From: Planctomycetota bacterium
GTDB taxonomy: Bacteria; Planctomycetota; Phycisphaerae; WQYP01
DNA length: 40,470 nucleotides
Direction of reading: 5' to 3'
NCBI GenBank assembly: GCA_021809365.1
Contig: JAKBAC010000011.1
Location: 1-40,470, forward strand
A program made the translations under genes and the position numbers. The notes beneath the pieces were generated by a model. That model ran no database searches. It saw only the letters and a program-made list of their open reading frames with translations, and was not told the origin of the DNA. Positions 1-7,487 of this stretch are shown here, piece by piece. Positions within the stretch are counted from its first letter, which is position 1; every line of letters starts with the position of its first letter.

Positions 1-1458
1 TCACGCGGAAAAGTGCCGACATTGCAGACCCTGTTATGGCTGGTCCAGCAGTTGGCGGCGTTGAAGATCAATGAATTCCAGTTGTATATTGAAAATGTCT
101 TTGCGTTTTCGCGGCATCGTGACATGTATGCCGATACCACACCGCTGACACCGGATGACATTCGCGCCGTTGACGCGGCTTGCCGCACATTTCATATTGA
201 CTTTGTTCCGTCACTGACTTCGCTGGGACATTACGATAAGATTCTGCGGTTGCCGCGGTATCGGCATCTGGCGGAGGTTGAGCCGGCGGAGCTGCGGCAC
301 CGGGGCATCAAGACTTGGAGCGATGATCCATGGACGCTGTGCGTGACCGATCCGGAATGCAAAACCCTGATTTCAGAAATGTATGCTGATTTTCTGCCCT
401 GCTTTTCCAGCAAGCGTTTTAATATCTGTTGCGATGAATCGTGGGATCTCGGTCAGGGCCGCAGCGCCGCGCAAGCCGGCGCGGACGGCATCGGCAATTT
501 ATATGTGGACTGGGTTAATTTCTGCGGCAATCTCGCGGCGGGGCATGGCAAGACCGTCCAGTTGTGGGGCGATATTATTCTCAATCATCCGGAACTTATT
601 CATCGATTGCCGGACAATGCGACACTGCTGGAATGGGGATATGCGGCGGATCATCCGTTTGATGCGCACGGCAGGCTTTTTGCGCAATCCGGTCGCCCAT
701 TTTATGTATGCCCCGGCACATCGTCCTGGCAATCTCTGGGCGGGCGGTGGAATAATGCCTGGCGGAATATGCTCAACGCCGCGCAGGCCGGCCTGAAGAA
801 TGGCGCGGTCGGATTTTTGAACACGGACTGGGGCGATCATGGTCACCAGCAGATGCCGGCCATCAGCCTCATACCGATGGCTTATGGAGCGGCGGTGGCC
901 TGGAACGCCGCCCGTGGCGATCCGATATCCGCGGCAGATGCGGCCGGGCTGCATCTTTTTGGCGACCGCACCGGGCGGGTTGCGCCAGCGCAATGCGCCA
1001 TGGCAAATATTTATGAAAGTATCACGCGGGAACCACTGCCCAATGCGTCGCTGGAATTCAAACTCTTTCGCGAGGAATGGGAACAACGGGAATTTCTGAA
1101 TCTGGCGAAAGCGGATTCGCTTCTGACTCAATGCAACAGCATTGTCGCAACGGGCGCGGCATTGGAACAAGCAGATGATTCATTGGATCAACACCAACAA
1201 CTGGCCCGCGATGAACTGCTGCTTACCTGCGGGGAAATTGCTTATGCACTGAAGCGCACGATGGGGCGATTGGGCTATCTGGCCGGCGAACCATCCTGGC
1301 CTGGTGGCGATGCGCATGAGCCGATCGCGATGCTGGAAAAACTAAAAGAACAATATGCCCGCCTGTGGCTGCAACGCAACAAGCCCTCACGGCTGGAAGA
1401 TATATTGGCTATTTTTGATCTTCGCATGGCAGAACATCGCCGCCTGGGGTGTCGGTGA
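1..1458 (+). CDS. GH20 family beta-N-acetylhexosaminidase-like protein, 5' truncated
   Basis: The reading frame is open from base 1 and starts S-R-G-K-V-P-T-L, which matches the 'D-x-S-R-G-K-x-P' strand at the start of the GH20 TIM barrel, so the N-terminal part lies before the window; a GTG at 13 is probably internal. GH20 enzymes remove terminal N-acetylhexosamine by substrate-assisted catalysis using an Asp-Glu pair. A candidate D-E pair sits in F-N-I-C-C-D-E-S-W-D-L-G (bases 433-438), after a strand that fits the family order. Downstream W-G-D and N-T-D-W-G-D-H-G motifs fit later barrel strands. The helical C-terminal third resembles the tail of planctomycete and Bacteroidetes GH20-like proteins. 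Substrate is not predictable. It stands alone on this strand here; the next gene is convergent. Confidence 0.75.
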   Translation, partial: SRGKVPTLQTLLWLVQQLAALKINEFQLYIENVFAFSRHRDMYADTTPLTPDDIRAVDAACRTFHIDFVPSLTSLGHYDKILRLPRYRHLAEVEPAELRHRGIKTWSDDPWTLCVTDPECKTLISEMYADFLPCFSSKRFNICCDESWDLGQGRSAAQAGADGIGNLYVDWVNFCGNLAAGHGKTVQLWGDIILNHPELIHRLPDNATLLEWGYAADHPFDAHGRLFAQSGRPFYVCPGTSSWQSLGGRWNNAWRNMLNAAQAGLKNGAVGFLNTDWGDHGHQQMPAISLIPMAYGAAVAWNAARGDPISAADAAGLHLFGDRTGRVAPAQCAMANIYESITREPLPNASLEFKLFREEWEQREFLNLAKADSLLTQCNSIVATGAALEQADDSLDQHQQLARDELLLTCGEIAYALKRTMGRLGYLAGEPSWPGGDAHEPIAMLEKLKEQYARLWLQRNKPSRLEDILAIFDLRMAEHRRLGCR

Positions 1459-1520
1459 GACGTGTGTTTTTTCCGGTTCAGCAACTCCAGCACCCCACCC
1501 GACCATCATCCAGAGCATAT

Positions 1521-2126
1521 TTACGGCGGCACAGGGATGACCGCATCAGGCCTCATGCGATGACCATTGAGGCGTAATAAATCCACTTCGACAATCCGCC
1601 AATTACCGGGACGGCGATGATCACGCCAGACCAGCCGCCACGATGTGACAACTGGACCGTAATCGCGCGTGCCGGTCCAGATGACCAGGCTAACCGTGGC
1701 CTGATTTTTCATGATCCGCACGGCCATGGAACGGATAATATTTTCCGTAATGTGGGCGGCCCCAAGTCGCTCGGTAAGACCAGACTGAATCGCGGCATAA
1801 TTCCATTGTCCGAATATCGCCCGCTTTGAAACATACTTCATGATCGCTGGAACATCAGCACGGGCCGCGGCACGAACGATGGCATTATTGGCGTTGACCA
1901 GCCGTTCGCGGGGAGTAACGACCATCCAGGCAATGAATATCCATAGTAGCGCGAATCCCAATATTCCGGCTCCGGCCTTACGGAGCGCGGCGTTGCGCGA
2001 CTGAAAGCCGCGCCATACGCCGGCTGCACCAACCAGCGACAGGGCCGTCCATATTCCCCAGTGATTATCAAAAAACAGGCTGCCCCAACCGGAAGGAAAT
2101 TCGGTGCCAAGTCGAATCAGCGCCAC
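1521..2126 (-). CDS. Small membrane protein with NTF2/SnoaL-like C-terminal domain
   Basis: About 201 residues if translation begins at the GTG at 2126, which has G-G-A-A-A seven bases upstream; an ATG at 2189 would add 21 residues that look unlike a natural N terminus. There are two hydrophobic helices (about residues 25-45 and 52-72), then a soluble alpha+beta region that begins T-P-R-E-R-L and contains A-I-V-R-A-A-A-R-A-D-V, the helix pattern typical of NTF2/SnoaL-like cone folds often used for ligand binding or dimerisation. No catalytic residues can be named. It converges on the GH20 gene with 62 bases between them. Function unknown; the fold assignment is an inference from pattern only. 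Confidence 0.6.
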   Translation of the reverse strand: MALIRLGTEFPSGWGSLFFDNHWGIWTALSLVGAAGVWRGFQSRNAALRKAGAGILGFALLWIFIAWMVVTPRERLVNANNAIVRAAARADVPAIMKYVSKRAIFGQWNYAAIQSGLTERLGAAHITENIIRSMAVRIMKNQATVSLVIWTGTRDYGPVVTSWRLVWRDHRRPGNWRIVEVDLLRLNGHRMRPDAVIPVPP

Positions 2127-2538
2127 TGAGGTTTCCGTGTCACATAAATTTGCGGCATCAAAGAACAACGCACATCCTCTGGCGGACAATCAGCCGACCA
2201 TGCAATCATAATAGCCATCCACGTCGCAGCACGCACACGGGCGAGGTAACGTTCAGAAGCACATTCGCGTTCGACGGCCACGGGATTCCTCCGGGTGCGT
2301 GACACTCTGCGCGGATTACGGATGCCGCAATCGTCTCTCCCCCGAGCACCATGGCGATAACCCGGTGCCGTCAGCCCCCGCGCGCTCCAGCGGCACCGCA
2401 TTGCCATGACGATGCTCCGGGGTTTCGTGTTTGCGGCGCAATAAAACCATACCCGCGTAAAGTGCCACACCCCCGCGCTCGCCCAGAAATGGGATGGTTG
2501 ATTTAATTGCTCGTATCCGTTAGTTTAATAGCCTTGCC
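2127..2538. other. Intergenic stretch before the tRNA
   Basis: Roughly 410 bases with no gene I can support. A 117-residue minus-strand frame (2117-2470) is arginine- and cysteine-rich without recognisable structure. A weak sigma70-like pair for the tRNA lies at the right end and is listed separately. Confidence 0.4.
2498..2526 (+). promoter_or_regulatory. Possible promoter of tRNA-Ala
   Basis: TTGATT (2498-2503), a 17-base spacer and TAGTTT (2521-2526) lie just before the tRNA. The -10 is poor (3 of 6), and the start point would fall about 6 bases before the tRNA. Offered as a candidate only. Confidence 0.25.
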
Positions 2539-2609
2539 GGGGACGTCGTTCAATGGGAGGACGGCGCGTTCGCAATGCGCAAATGTGGGTTCGATTCCCA
2601 TCGTCTCCA
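2539..2609 (+). tRNA. tRNA-Ala (anticodon CGC)
   Basis: A 71-base cloverleaf can be folded by hand. The acceptor stem GGGGACG pairs with CGTCTCC and contains the G3-U70 wobble that is the alanine identity element. The D arm is GTTC/GGAC, the anticodon stem GCGCG/TGCGC with loop TTCGCAA gives anticodon CGC (reads GCG), the variable loop has four bases, and the T arm is GTGGG/CCCAT with loop TTCGATT. The discriminator is A; CCA is not encoded. Confidence 0.93.
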
Positions 2610-2826
2610 GTCGGTTGATTCACCTAGATTTACGCCACTTTTCTGCACGGATAATGGCTTTTCTTCATCATGCCCTTGCGTGGCCACGGTGCTGCGGTGC
2701 GCTTAGGTTTATCACATAAAAGCGTCCCATTGCGCGCCATACAATCGGAAGGGGTATCGTGCCTGTAATCTTCGAGCGTGGCAATAAATCCGAACCGTGG
2801 TGCCGGGACGCCCCACCCTCTTGCGC

Positions 2827-2857
2827 AATCTGAAATCTGAAATTTGAAATCTCAAAT
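2827..2857 (+). repeat. Degenerate heptamer array (AATCTGA)
   Basis: Four in-phase 7-mers, AATCTGA, AATCTGA, AATTTGA, AATCTCA, then AAT. Same 7-base period as the arrays at 39491, 39675, 39837, 40071 and 40290. Confidence 0.8.
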
Positions 2858-2871
2858 CCCCTCATACCCGC

Positions 2872-3036
2872 GTGTGCTTCCACCGCGCGTTGTGCGCGGC
2901 AGACGCCGGTGTTAAGAAAGTAGTAAGTAGACCGCAGGGATTGCCCCATCTTGCGACAGCATAACTTTAGTTCCAGCGTTATGTGCTCTGTTCAACTCTC
3001 TACTGATCTCTGCTCTGCGGCAACAGCCGCCGCCGC
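2872..3036 (+). repeat. Dispersed ~150-bp repeat, copy A
   Basis: Shares with copy B the blocks CACCGCGCGTnGTGCG, TTGCGACAGCA, TTTAGTTCCAGC, GTGCTCT, TTCAACTCTCT and GCTCTGCGGCAACAGCCGCC in the same order. It also shares a GTAGACCGCAGG block with the inverted copy near the window's right end. Confidence 0.85.
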
Positions 3037-3186
3037 GCGTGCTTGCACCGCGCGTAGTGCGTGACAGAGCACTGTCCCCCGGGGGTTGCCTCATCTTGCG
3101 ACAGCAACTCTTTAGTTCCAGCCTTACGTGCTCTACTGTTCAACTCTCTGCTGTTCTCCTGCTCTGCGGCAACAGCCGCCGCCACT
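3037..3186 (+). repeat. Dispersed ~150-bp repeat, copy B (direct neighbour of A)
   Basis: Begins GCGTGCTTGCACCGCGCG and follows the block order of copy A base for base with scattered substitutions and small indels, ending in GCTCTGCGGCAACAGCCGCC. The two copies form an imperfect tandem with a period of about 165 bases. Confidence 0.85.
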
Positions 3187-3369
3187 GGTGCCCGGATTGC
3201 TTGCCACGCCCGCTCCGTCCGGGTTGTGAGCTATGGTGTTGTGAGCTATGGCTTTCAACGGGGGTGGCAATCGGCTATTATGATATTTGGTGGAGTGTGA
3301 TTGCCCGGCGGTATCGGGCAGGGGTTACAAGCGGGGGATGTTCCTCCTTTTGGAGCAACGGAAAAGGTT

Positions 3370-3828
3370 ATGGCTCAGGCAGACATCACAGTTGTTACCG
3401 AGGCACACTTGCCGGTAATCGTCGAATTGTACAATCAGGTTTTCCGTCCACCGGAAAGCGAGAATTATTTTCGCCGCCGGTTTCAGGGACGGTATAACGT
3501 GCTGGCAATGCTGGCGTCGCTGGATAACCGGCCCGTTGGTTTCTGCGTGGGCTTTGAGCTTAAGCCTCTGGTATTTTACTCCTGGCTTCTGGGCGTTCAT
3601 GCGGACTTTCGGCGCAAAGGTATTGGACAGCAGTTGCTGGAATCGCAGATGGAATGGGCCAAATCCCACAACTATGAATTTGCCCGGATGGAGATATTGA
3701 ATCGCCATCGCGCAATGATGCATCTTGCGGTGCTGCTGGAATATGATATTGTCGGAACACGATGGGACTCCATGCACGCTGATCTGCTGATCCAATTTGA
3801 AAAGCCGCTGACCAATGACCTGCGCTAG
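3370..3828 (+). CDS. GNAT family N-acetyltransferase
   Basis: A 152-residue protein starting at the ATG at 3370, with G-G-A-A nine bases upstream; the frame runs open 23 codons further but that part does not resemble the fold. The GNAT acetyl-CoA motif A is clear: L-G-V-H-A-D-F-R-R-K-G-I-G-Q-Q-L (around residues 75-91), matching [RQ]-x-x-G-x-[GA]. The order of strands and helices fits a single GNAT domain that transfers an acetyl group from acetyl-CoA to an amine. The substrate cannot be told. The stop overlaps the next gene's start by 14 bases, suggesting translational coupling. Confidence 0.85.
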   Translation: MAQADITVVTEAHLPVIVELYNQVFRPPESENYFRRRFQGRYNVLAMLASLDNRPVGFCVGFELKPLVFYSWLLGVHADFRRKGIGQQLLESQMEWAKSHNYEFARMEILNRHRAMMHLAVLLEYDIVGTRWDSMHADLLIQFEKPLTNDLR

Positions 3829-5038
3829 CCGATTGTTTTCAGCGGCCACCCGGGTGGTGACGGCCGCGCTGGTCGCAACCGTGATTCTCGGCCTGGCCAT
3901 ACCACCCGCAAAGGCGATGGTGGCGGCGGGGCCATTGGCCCAAGCGTACCAGAATGTCCTCACCGCGATGCGCCGGCCACCCACCAATGGTCTGCTGATC
4001 ATCAGTGTGGAATTACCGGCCCGTCTGGCACGAATCGGTCTGCAACCCGCCGATATAATCACCCACATAGCGAATCAGCGCATTGGCGGCATCGCCGCTT
4101 TCGATGCGGTGTTAAAGACACATTCGACAGCCAGACAACCCGTCCCGATCATCGTGGTGCGGGCGATGCGGATTGAGCATTTTTTAGCTACCGCCGCAAC
4201 GCTCCAGGAACTCAAAAGCGTTGGTGTAATCAGCGTGCGGGCTGGAGCGCCGGCCCCGTTGAATCCACCGGCAACCGCGCGAGCGCAACTGAAACTGAAT
4301 TGGTCCCGCATTCCAACGATTGAACCGCGCGGGCAGGAGGCCGTCGGACAGGACACCTGGATGCTGGTGTTTTATCACCAACTGGTTGTGGGCGCTATTC
4401 AGCTGCGGGTGTCGCATCTTGGCACAACATGGAAACTTCTGTGGAATCAGGAGTCGGTGGCGAATGGGCCGCTGCTTCCGATGGCCTGGAAAATTGCCTT
4501 TGAACCGGGGGATTATCAGCATTCTCCCGCGCTTCGCATGACGACATTCACGCGCTGGACGAGGGCGGGAGCGATCCAAGGCCGATACGCGGGTAATACG
4601 TTATATGCTGCGCCGCTTACACCGAAGATAACCCCAACTCGCGCGCCCGCCTGTAATTCCGCAGCCAACGCCGCACCATTGCCCTTGCTGGCGCTGCTGG
4701 CCTCCGCGCTGCCGGCGCATCACGGACTGGTGTTGCCCATAAGTGACCTAGCCCAACAAACACTGGAAACCCGCTTGGGATGCGTGTTGACCATCGGCAA
4801 GCAGCAGGAGATTCATTTTGCCGGGGCCAATCAGCGCGTCCGGGTGGTACGCATGTTGTGGATGGATCAGCCGCGGTATAAGTTCTGGATTTCACCGCAT
4901 GGCGGGCTTTTGGGAATAAATTTTGGCCGGGGCTTTTCCGCTTACCGTGTCGGTGGCGGCATGATCATCAGGCGAATTATTCCCAAGGCCCGGCTGATCA
5001 ATGTGCTGCCCATGAATGTCACGCTCAAAGAGCATTGA
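3815..5038 (+). CDS. Exported hypothetical protein with N-terminal PDZ-like segment
   Basis: 407 residues from the ATG at 3815, inside the end of the GNAT gene. Residues 1-34 look like a Sec signal (positive start, A-A-L-V-A-T-V-I-L-G-L-A core, A-K-A cleavage site). Residues about 55-115 resemble a truncated PDZ domain: G-L-L-I-I-S-V, then A-R-I-G-L-Q-P-A-D-I-I-T-H-I-A-N-Q-R-I and a helix. The rest (about 150-400) is beta-rich with no family I recognise. No Ser protease triad is visible, so it is not an HtrA-like enzyme. Likely periplasmic. It sits between the GNAT and DUF89 genes in a tight same-strand cluster. Confidence 0.65.
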   Translation: MTCASRLFSAATRVVTAALVATVILGLAIPPAKAMVAAGPLAQAYQNVLTAMRRPPTNGLLIISVELPARLARIGLQPADIITHIANQRIGGIAAFDAVLKTHSTARQPVPIIVVRAMRIEHFLATAATLQELKSVGVISVRAGAPAPLNPPATARAQLKLNWSRIPTIEPRGQEAVGQDTWMLVFYHQLVVGAIQLRVSHLGTTWKLLWNQESVANGPLLPMAWKIAFEPGDYQHSPALRMTTFTRWTRAGAIQGRYAGNTLYAAPLTPKITPTRAPACNSAANAAPLPLLALLASALPAHHGLVLPISDLAQQTLETRLGCVLTIGKQQEIHFAGANQRVRVVRMLWMDQPRYKFWISPHGGLLGINFGRGFSAYRVGGGMIIRRIIPKARLINVLPMNVTLKEH

Positions 5039-5054
5039 GGATAGTGAATTTACC

Positions 5055-6140
5055 ATGCCGATGTTTACGCTTCTGGCGGATCCCGCAACGTATCGCCCAT
5101 GCACGCAGAACATGCTGGTGGATGTGGAATTTCGTGATTACTGGCGGGAGCATTTTGCCACGCATTTTGAACTGACCTCGTTGCTGGCGGCGCAAGTTTA
5201 CGGTGCCGCGGCGGCTGCGGATATTGCCGCCGCGCGACGGGATCTTATTGATGAAATGACGATGTTGCGGATACAGCCGGATCGCTACGGCGAATTGGAC
5301 CTGCAAGTCATGGGCATGGTGCGGCAAAAATGTCTTTCCCGGCACCATATTCCTGATCCGTTTCTCCTGACCAAGCGCCGGGAAAATGATGCGATGCTGC
5401 CGCTGTATCCCCGCGTGGCCGCACAAATTGACGAATATACTGATCCGGCCCACGCGCTAAGGACGTTAGTGGAAGGAGCCTTTGCGGGCAATATTTTTGA
5501 TCTTGGGGCCACCGTCACCGCCAAACTCTATGCCCATGAATCGCCGGATTTCTTTAAGGTTCGCGCCACGCTTGATGGCAAGCGCCCCTGGCTGGTGGAT
5601 CATCTGGACGCATTTTCACAGCGCGTTGTGCATGGCCCCGCCTATCATAAAGCACTGATCTTTGTGGACAACGCGGGCAGCGATTTTATTCTCGGCATGA
5701 TTCCGCTGGCGCGGTGGCTGGCCGGGAGGGGAACGGACGTATGCCTTCTGGCGAACCAAACCGCTTCTCTTAATGATATGACCATCGCGGAAACGCGCGA
5801 ACTATTGCCGCGCCTGGCGGCGCTTGATCCGGTGCTCAAAGGGTTCATCGACAGCGGAAAAATTACCGCCGCCAGCTCCGGCGGGGGTACGCCGCTGCTG
5901 GATCTCCGTGCGGTTGCGGATGAATGTAATCACGCAGCTCAGGATGCGGACTTGCTCATTTTTGAAGGCATGGGCCGGGCTTTGGAAAGCAATTTTAACG
6001 CGGTATTCAAGGTCGATGCGGTCAAGTTGTGCATGATTAAAGATGAGCTGATCGCCCGGCGGCACCAAGGGAAGGTTTTTGATGTGGTGTTCCGATATGA
6101 TCCGTCATTTATTCGCATAACGCAAAAAATAATGGCGTGA
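5055..6140 (+). CDS. DUF89 family phosphatase, PANK4 C-domain type
   Basis: 361 residues from the ATG at 5055; an ATG at 5016 inside the upstream gene is an alternative, but L-L-A-D-P-A-T-Y near the start matches the normal beginning of the fold. Family signatures: G-N-I-F-D-L-G-A, F-V-D-N-A-G-S-D (metal-binding Asp/Asn), R-G-T-D-V-C-L-L-A-N-Q, L-N-D-M-T, E-G-M-G-R-A and V-K-L-C-M-I-K. These match the DUF89 (ARMT1) domain of eukaryotic PANK4, a metal-dependent phosphatase acting on 4'-phosphopantetheine and related damaged metabolites. Here it is free-standing, without a pantothenate kinase domain. A role in metabolite repair is an inference from that family; cytosolic. Confidence 0.8.
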   Translation: MPMFTLLADPATYRPCTQNMLVDVEFRDYWREHFATHFELTSLLAAQVYGAAAAADIAAARRDLIDEMTMLRIQPDRYGELDLQVMGMVRQKCLSRHHIPDPFLLTKRRENDAMLPLYPRVAAQIDEYTDPAHALRTLVEGAFAGNIFDLGATVTAKLYAHESPDFFKVRATLDGKRPWLVDHLDAFSQRVVHGPAYHKALIFVDNAGSDFILGMIPLARWLAGRGTDVCLLANQTASLNDMTIAETRELLPRLAALDPVLKGFIDSGKITAASSGGGTPLLDLRAVADECNHAAQDADLLIFEGMGRALESNFNAVFKVDAVKLCMIKDELIARRHQGKVFDVVFRYDPSFIRITQKIMA

Positions 6141-6245
6141 AGATGCGGCAGGGCATGGTGGCATAAAATACTTTCGCGGAACGAAAATAATCTGGAAAAT
6201 TGATGAACCCTTTGGCCACAAATGTTCGATAAGATAGAGTTGATT

Positions 6246-6704
6246 ATGAATACTGTGCGGAGCAGTGCGGTGAGCACAATTAGTTTATCAAAAATCGAAC
6301 AGGAACAGATCCGTCAGATTATCGAAAATCTGAAAAAAGAAGGCGAATCGCTGGGGCGGAAGCATCGGCGGCGGCCCGTTCAGCAGATCATGTGGCTCAA
6401 GCGCTTGCCGCGACCGGATCGACCGCGCAGTGCCGCATTTCGCGTGCGAACTGAGGACGTTTCCCTCAAGGGAATGGGGTTTTTGACCAGGCGGCGATTG
6501 CAACCGCATGAATATGTGGTGGCACCATTGCAGTTTCGTGAGGGCGGCGGCATGTTGGTGCTCTGCCGTGTGCGATTCTGCAGCGAGTTGCCGGAAGGTG
6601 GATATCGCGTGGGCGCGGAATTTGAAGAAACACTCGCCGATCCGACCGGGACAACACGCATCCCGCAAGCCTGGCTCAAACGGGGTTGGTCCGCACCGGT
6701 GTAA
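6246..6704 (+). CDS. PilZ-like domain protein
   Basis: 152 residues from the ATG at 6246; an ATG at 6222 is equally possible since neither has a strong Shine-Dalgarno sequence. The N-terminal third is a charged helix (S-K-I-E-Q-E-Q-I-R-Q-I-I-E). It is followed by an arginine cluster, R-K-H-R-R-R-P, and then E-D-V-S-L-K-G-M-G-F-L. That pair matches the two c-di-GMP binding motifs of PilZ, R-x-x-x-R and [DN]-x-S-x-x-G. The rest is a beta-barrel-like run ending around E-F-E-E. It probably senses c-di-GMP, but the spacing between motifs is longer than usual, so binding is not assured. No operon partner is obvious. Confidence 0.65.
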   Translation: MNTVRSSAVSTISLSKIEQEQIRQIIENLKKEGESLGRKHRRRPVQQIMWLKRLPRPDRPRSAAFRVRTEDVSLKGMGFLTRRRLQPHEYVVAPLQFREGGGMLVLCRVRFCSELPEGGYRVGAEFEETLADPTGTTRIPQAWLKRGWSAPV

Positions 6705-6836
6705 TCTTAAGGGCTTCTCAATAAATAACCTGTACAATCCTGCTGGTTCTTTTAAACCCTGACGAGGGGTGAGCCTACGCCCCCGCAAAAGCGGATAAAA
6801 GTGACAGCGCATGGGGATGGAAATTGCGCTTTTTAG

Positions 6837-7349
6837 CTATGCCTGGCGGCGAATGATCACCGGCTCAATCTGCCGGGCCTTGCCGCTTTCCGCGCCAAGC
6901 AATAATTCTGGAATGATACGCTGGCGAAAATTAAAAATGTCGGCAAGCCGCCGGCGTATAAAAAAGTGATGAGCCATCAGCCCCAGGGAACCCCATGGCA
7001 GGCGATAGAGCACTTCATCAAAGATCACACATCCCTGATCCTCAGACCAGAACCGATGGGTATGCACCCATTTCAAAAATGGCCCGCGCAACTGTTCATC
7101 ACGGAATTGCCGGGGCGGAGTGTATATGGAAATGCGCGTCTCCCAACGGATGGGAATATGCAGCCAGATGATGGCGTATTCAAGAGCGACATTGTTCCGC
7201 ATCACCGGTTCACCGGAGCAGCGGATCGTCATCTGCAGCCACGGCGGAGTGAGTTGTGGAATATGCCGGGCGTCCGCAAAAAATGAAAATACCTTCTCCA
7301 ACGGAAGTGGAAGCCACATCTGACACGTTAGACGGTATTCGCGCGACAT
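6837..7349 (-). CDS. SRPBCC (START-like) family protein
   Basis: 170 residues from the ATG at 7349, with AAGGAA six bases upstream. The N terminus, M-W-L-P-L-P-L-E-K-V-F-S-F-F-A-D-A-R-H-I-P-Q-L-T-P-P-W-L, is the classic first strand plus helices of polyketide-cyclase/START-like helix-grip folds. The pattern W-E-T-R-I, F-R-D-E-Q, G-P-F-x-x-W, H-T-H-R-F, F-D-E-V-L-Y-R-L-P-W-G continues the beta-sheet and matches the 'ligand-binding SRPBCC' proteins often found beside lipid or NAD-dependent epimerase genes. No such neighbour occurs here. The ligand is unknown. Confidence 0.8.
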   Translation of the reverse strand: MSREYRLTCQMWLPLPLEKVFSFFADARHIPQLTPPWLQMTIRCSGEPVMRNNVALEYAIIWLHIPIRWETRISIYTPPRQFRDEQLRGPFLKWVHTHRFWSEDQGCVIFDEVLYRLPWGSLGLMAHHFFIRRRLADIFNFRQRIIPELLLGAESGKARQIEPVIIRRQA

Positions 7350-7487
7350 GCTATTTCCTTGCGGAAGTCATCCGTCGTCATGCGGGTGTAATTCCAACTA
7401 AATGCCGTCACAGCGCGGCCAACAGGGTTAACGCCGGTGCCGCGATGCGCCGTCGCGGCTTGACGCCCGGCACGTTCAATGTGCCGA

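Larger units (their letters stand above)
2610..3369. other. Gene-free region with repeats upstream of the GNAT gene
   Basis: No coding frame is convincing here. It holds a 7-bp-period array (2827-2857), two direct copies of a ~150-165 bp repeat (2872-3186), a 24-base word found again at 13199-13222 with one mismatch (3189-3212), and a 15-bp tandem duplication of GTTGTGAGCTATGG (about 3222-3250). A weak promoter-like pair, TTTCAA (3253-3258), 17 bases, TATTAT (3276-3281), precedes the GNAT gene. Confidence 0.6.

Noticed and set aside
2117..2470. 117-residue minus-strand frame beside the small membrane protein
   Set aside because: Overlaps the start of the likely gene at 1521-2126, is Arg/Cys-rich, has no ribosome site and no pattern.
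3301..3369. Longer GNAT start at a TTG
   Set aside because: The 23 extra codons do not resemble the fold, and the ATG at 3370 has a better-placed ribosome site.
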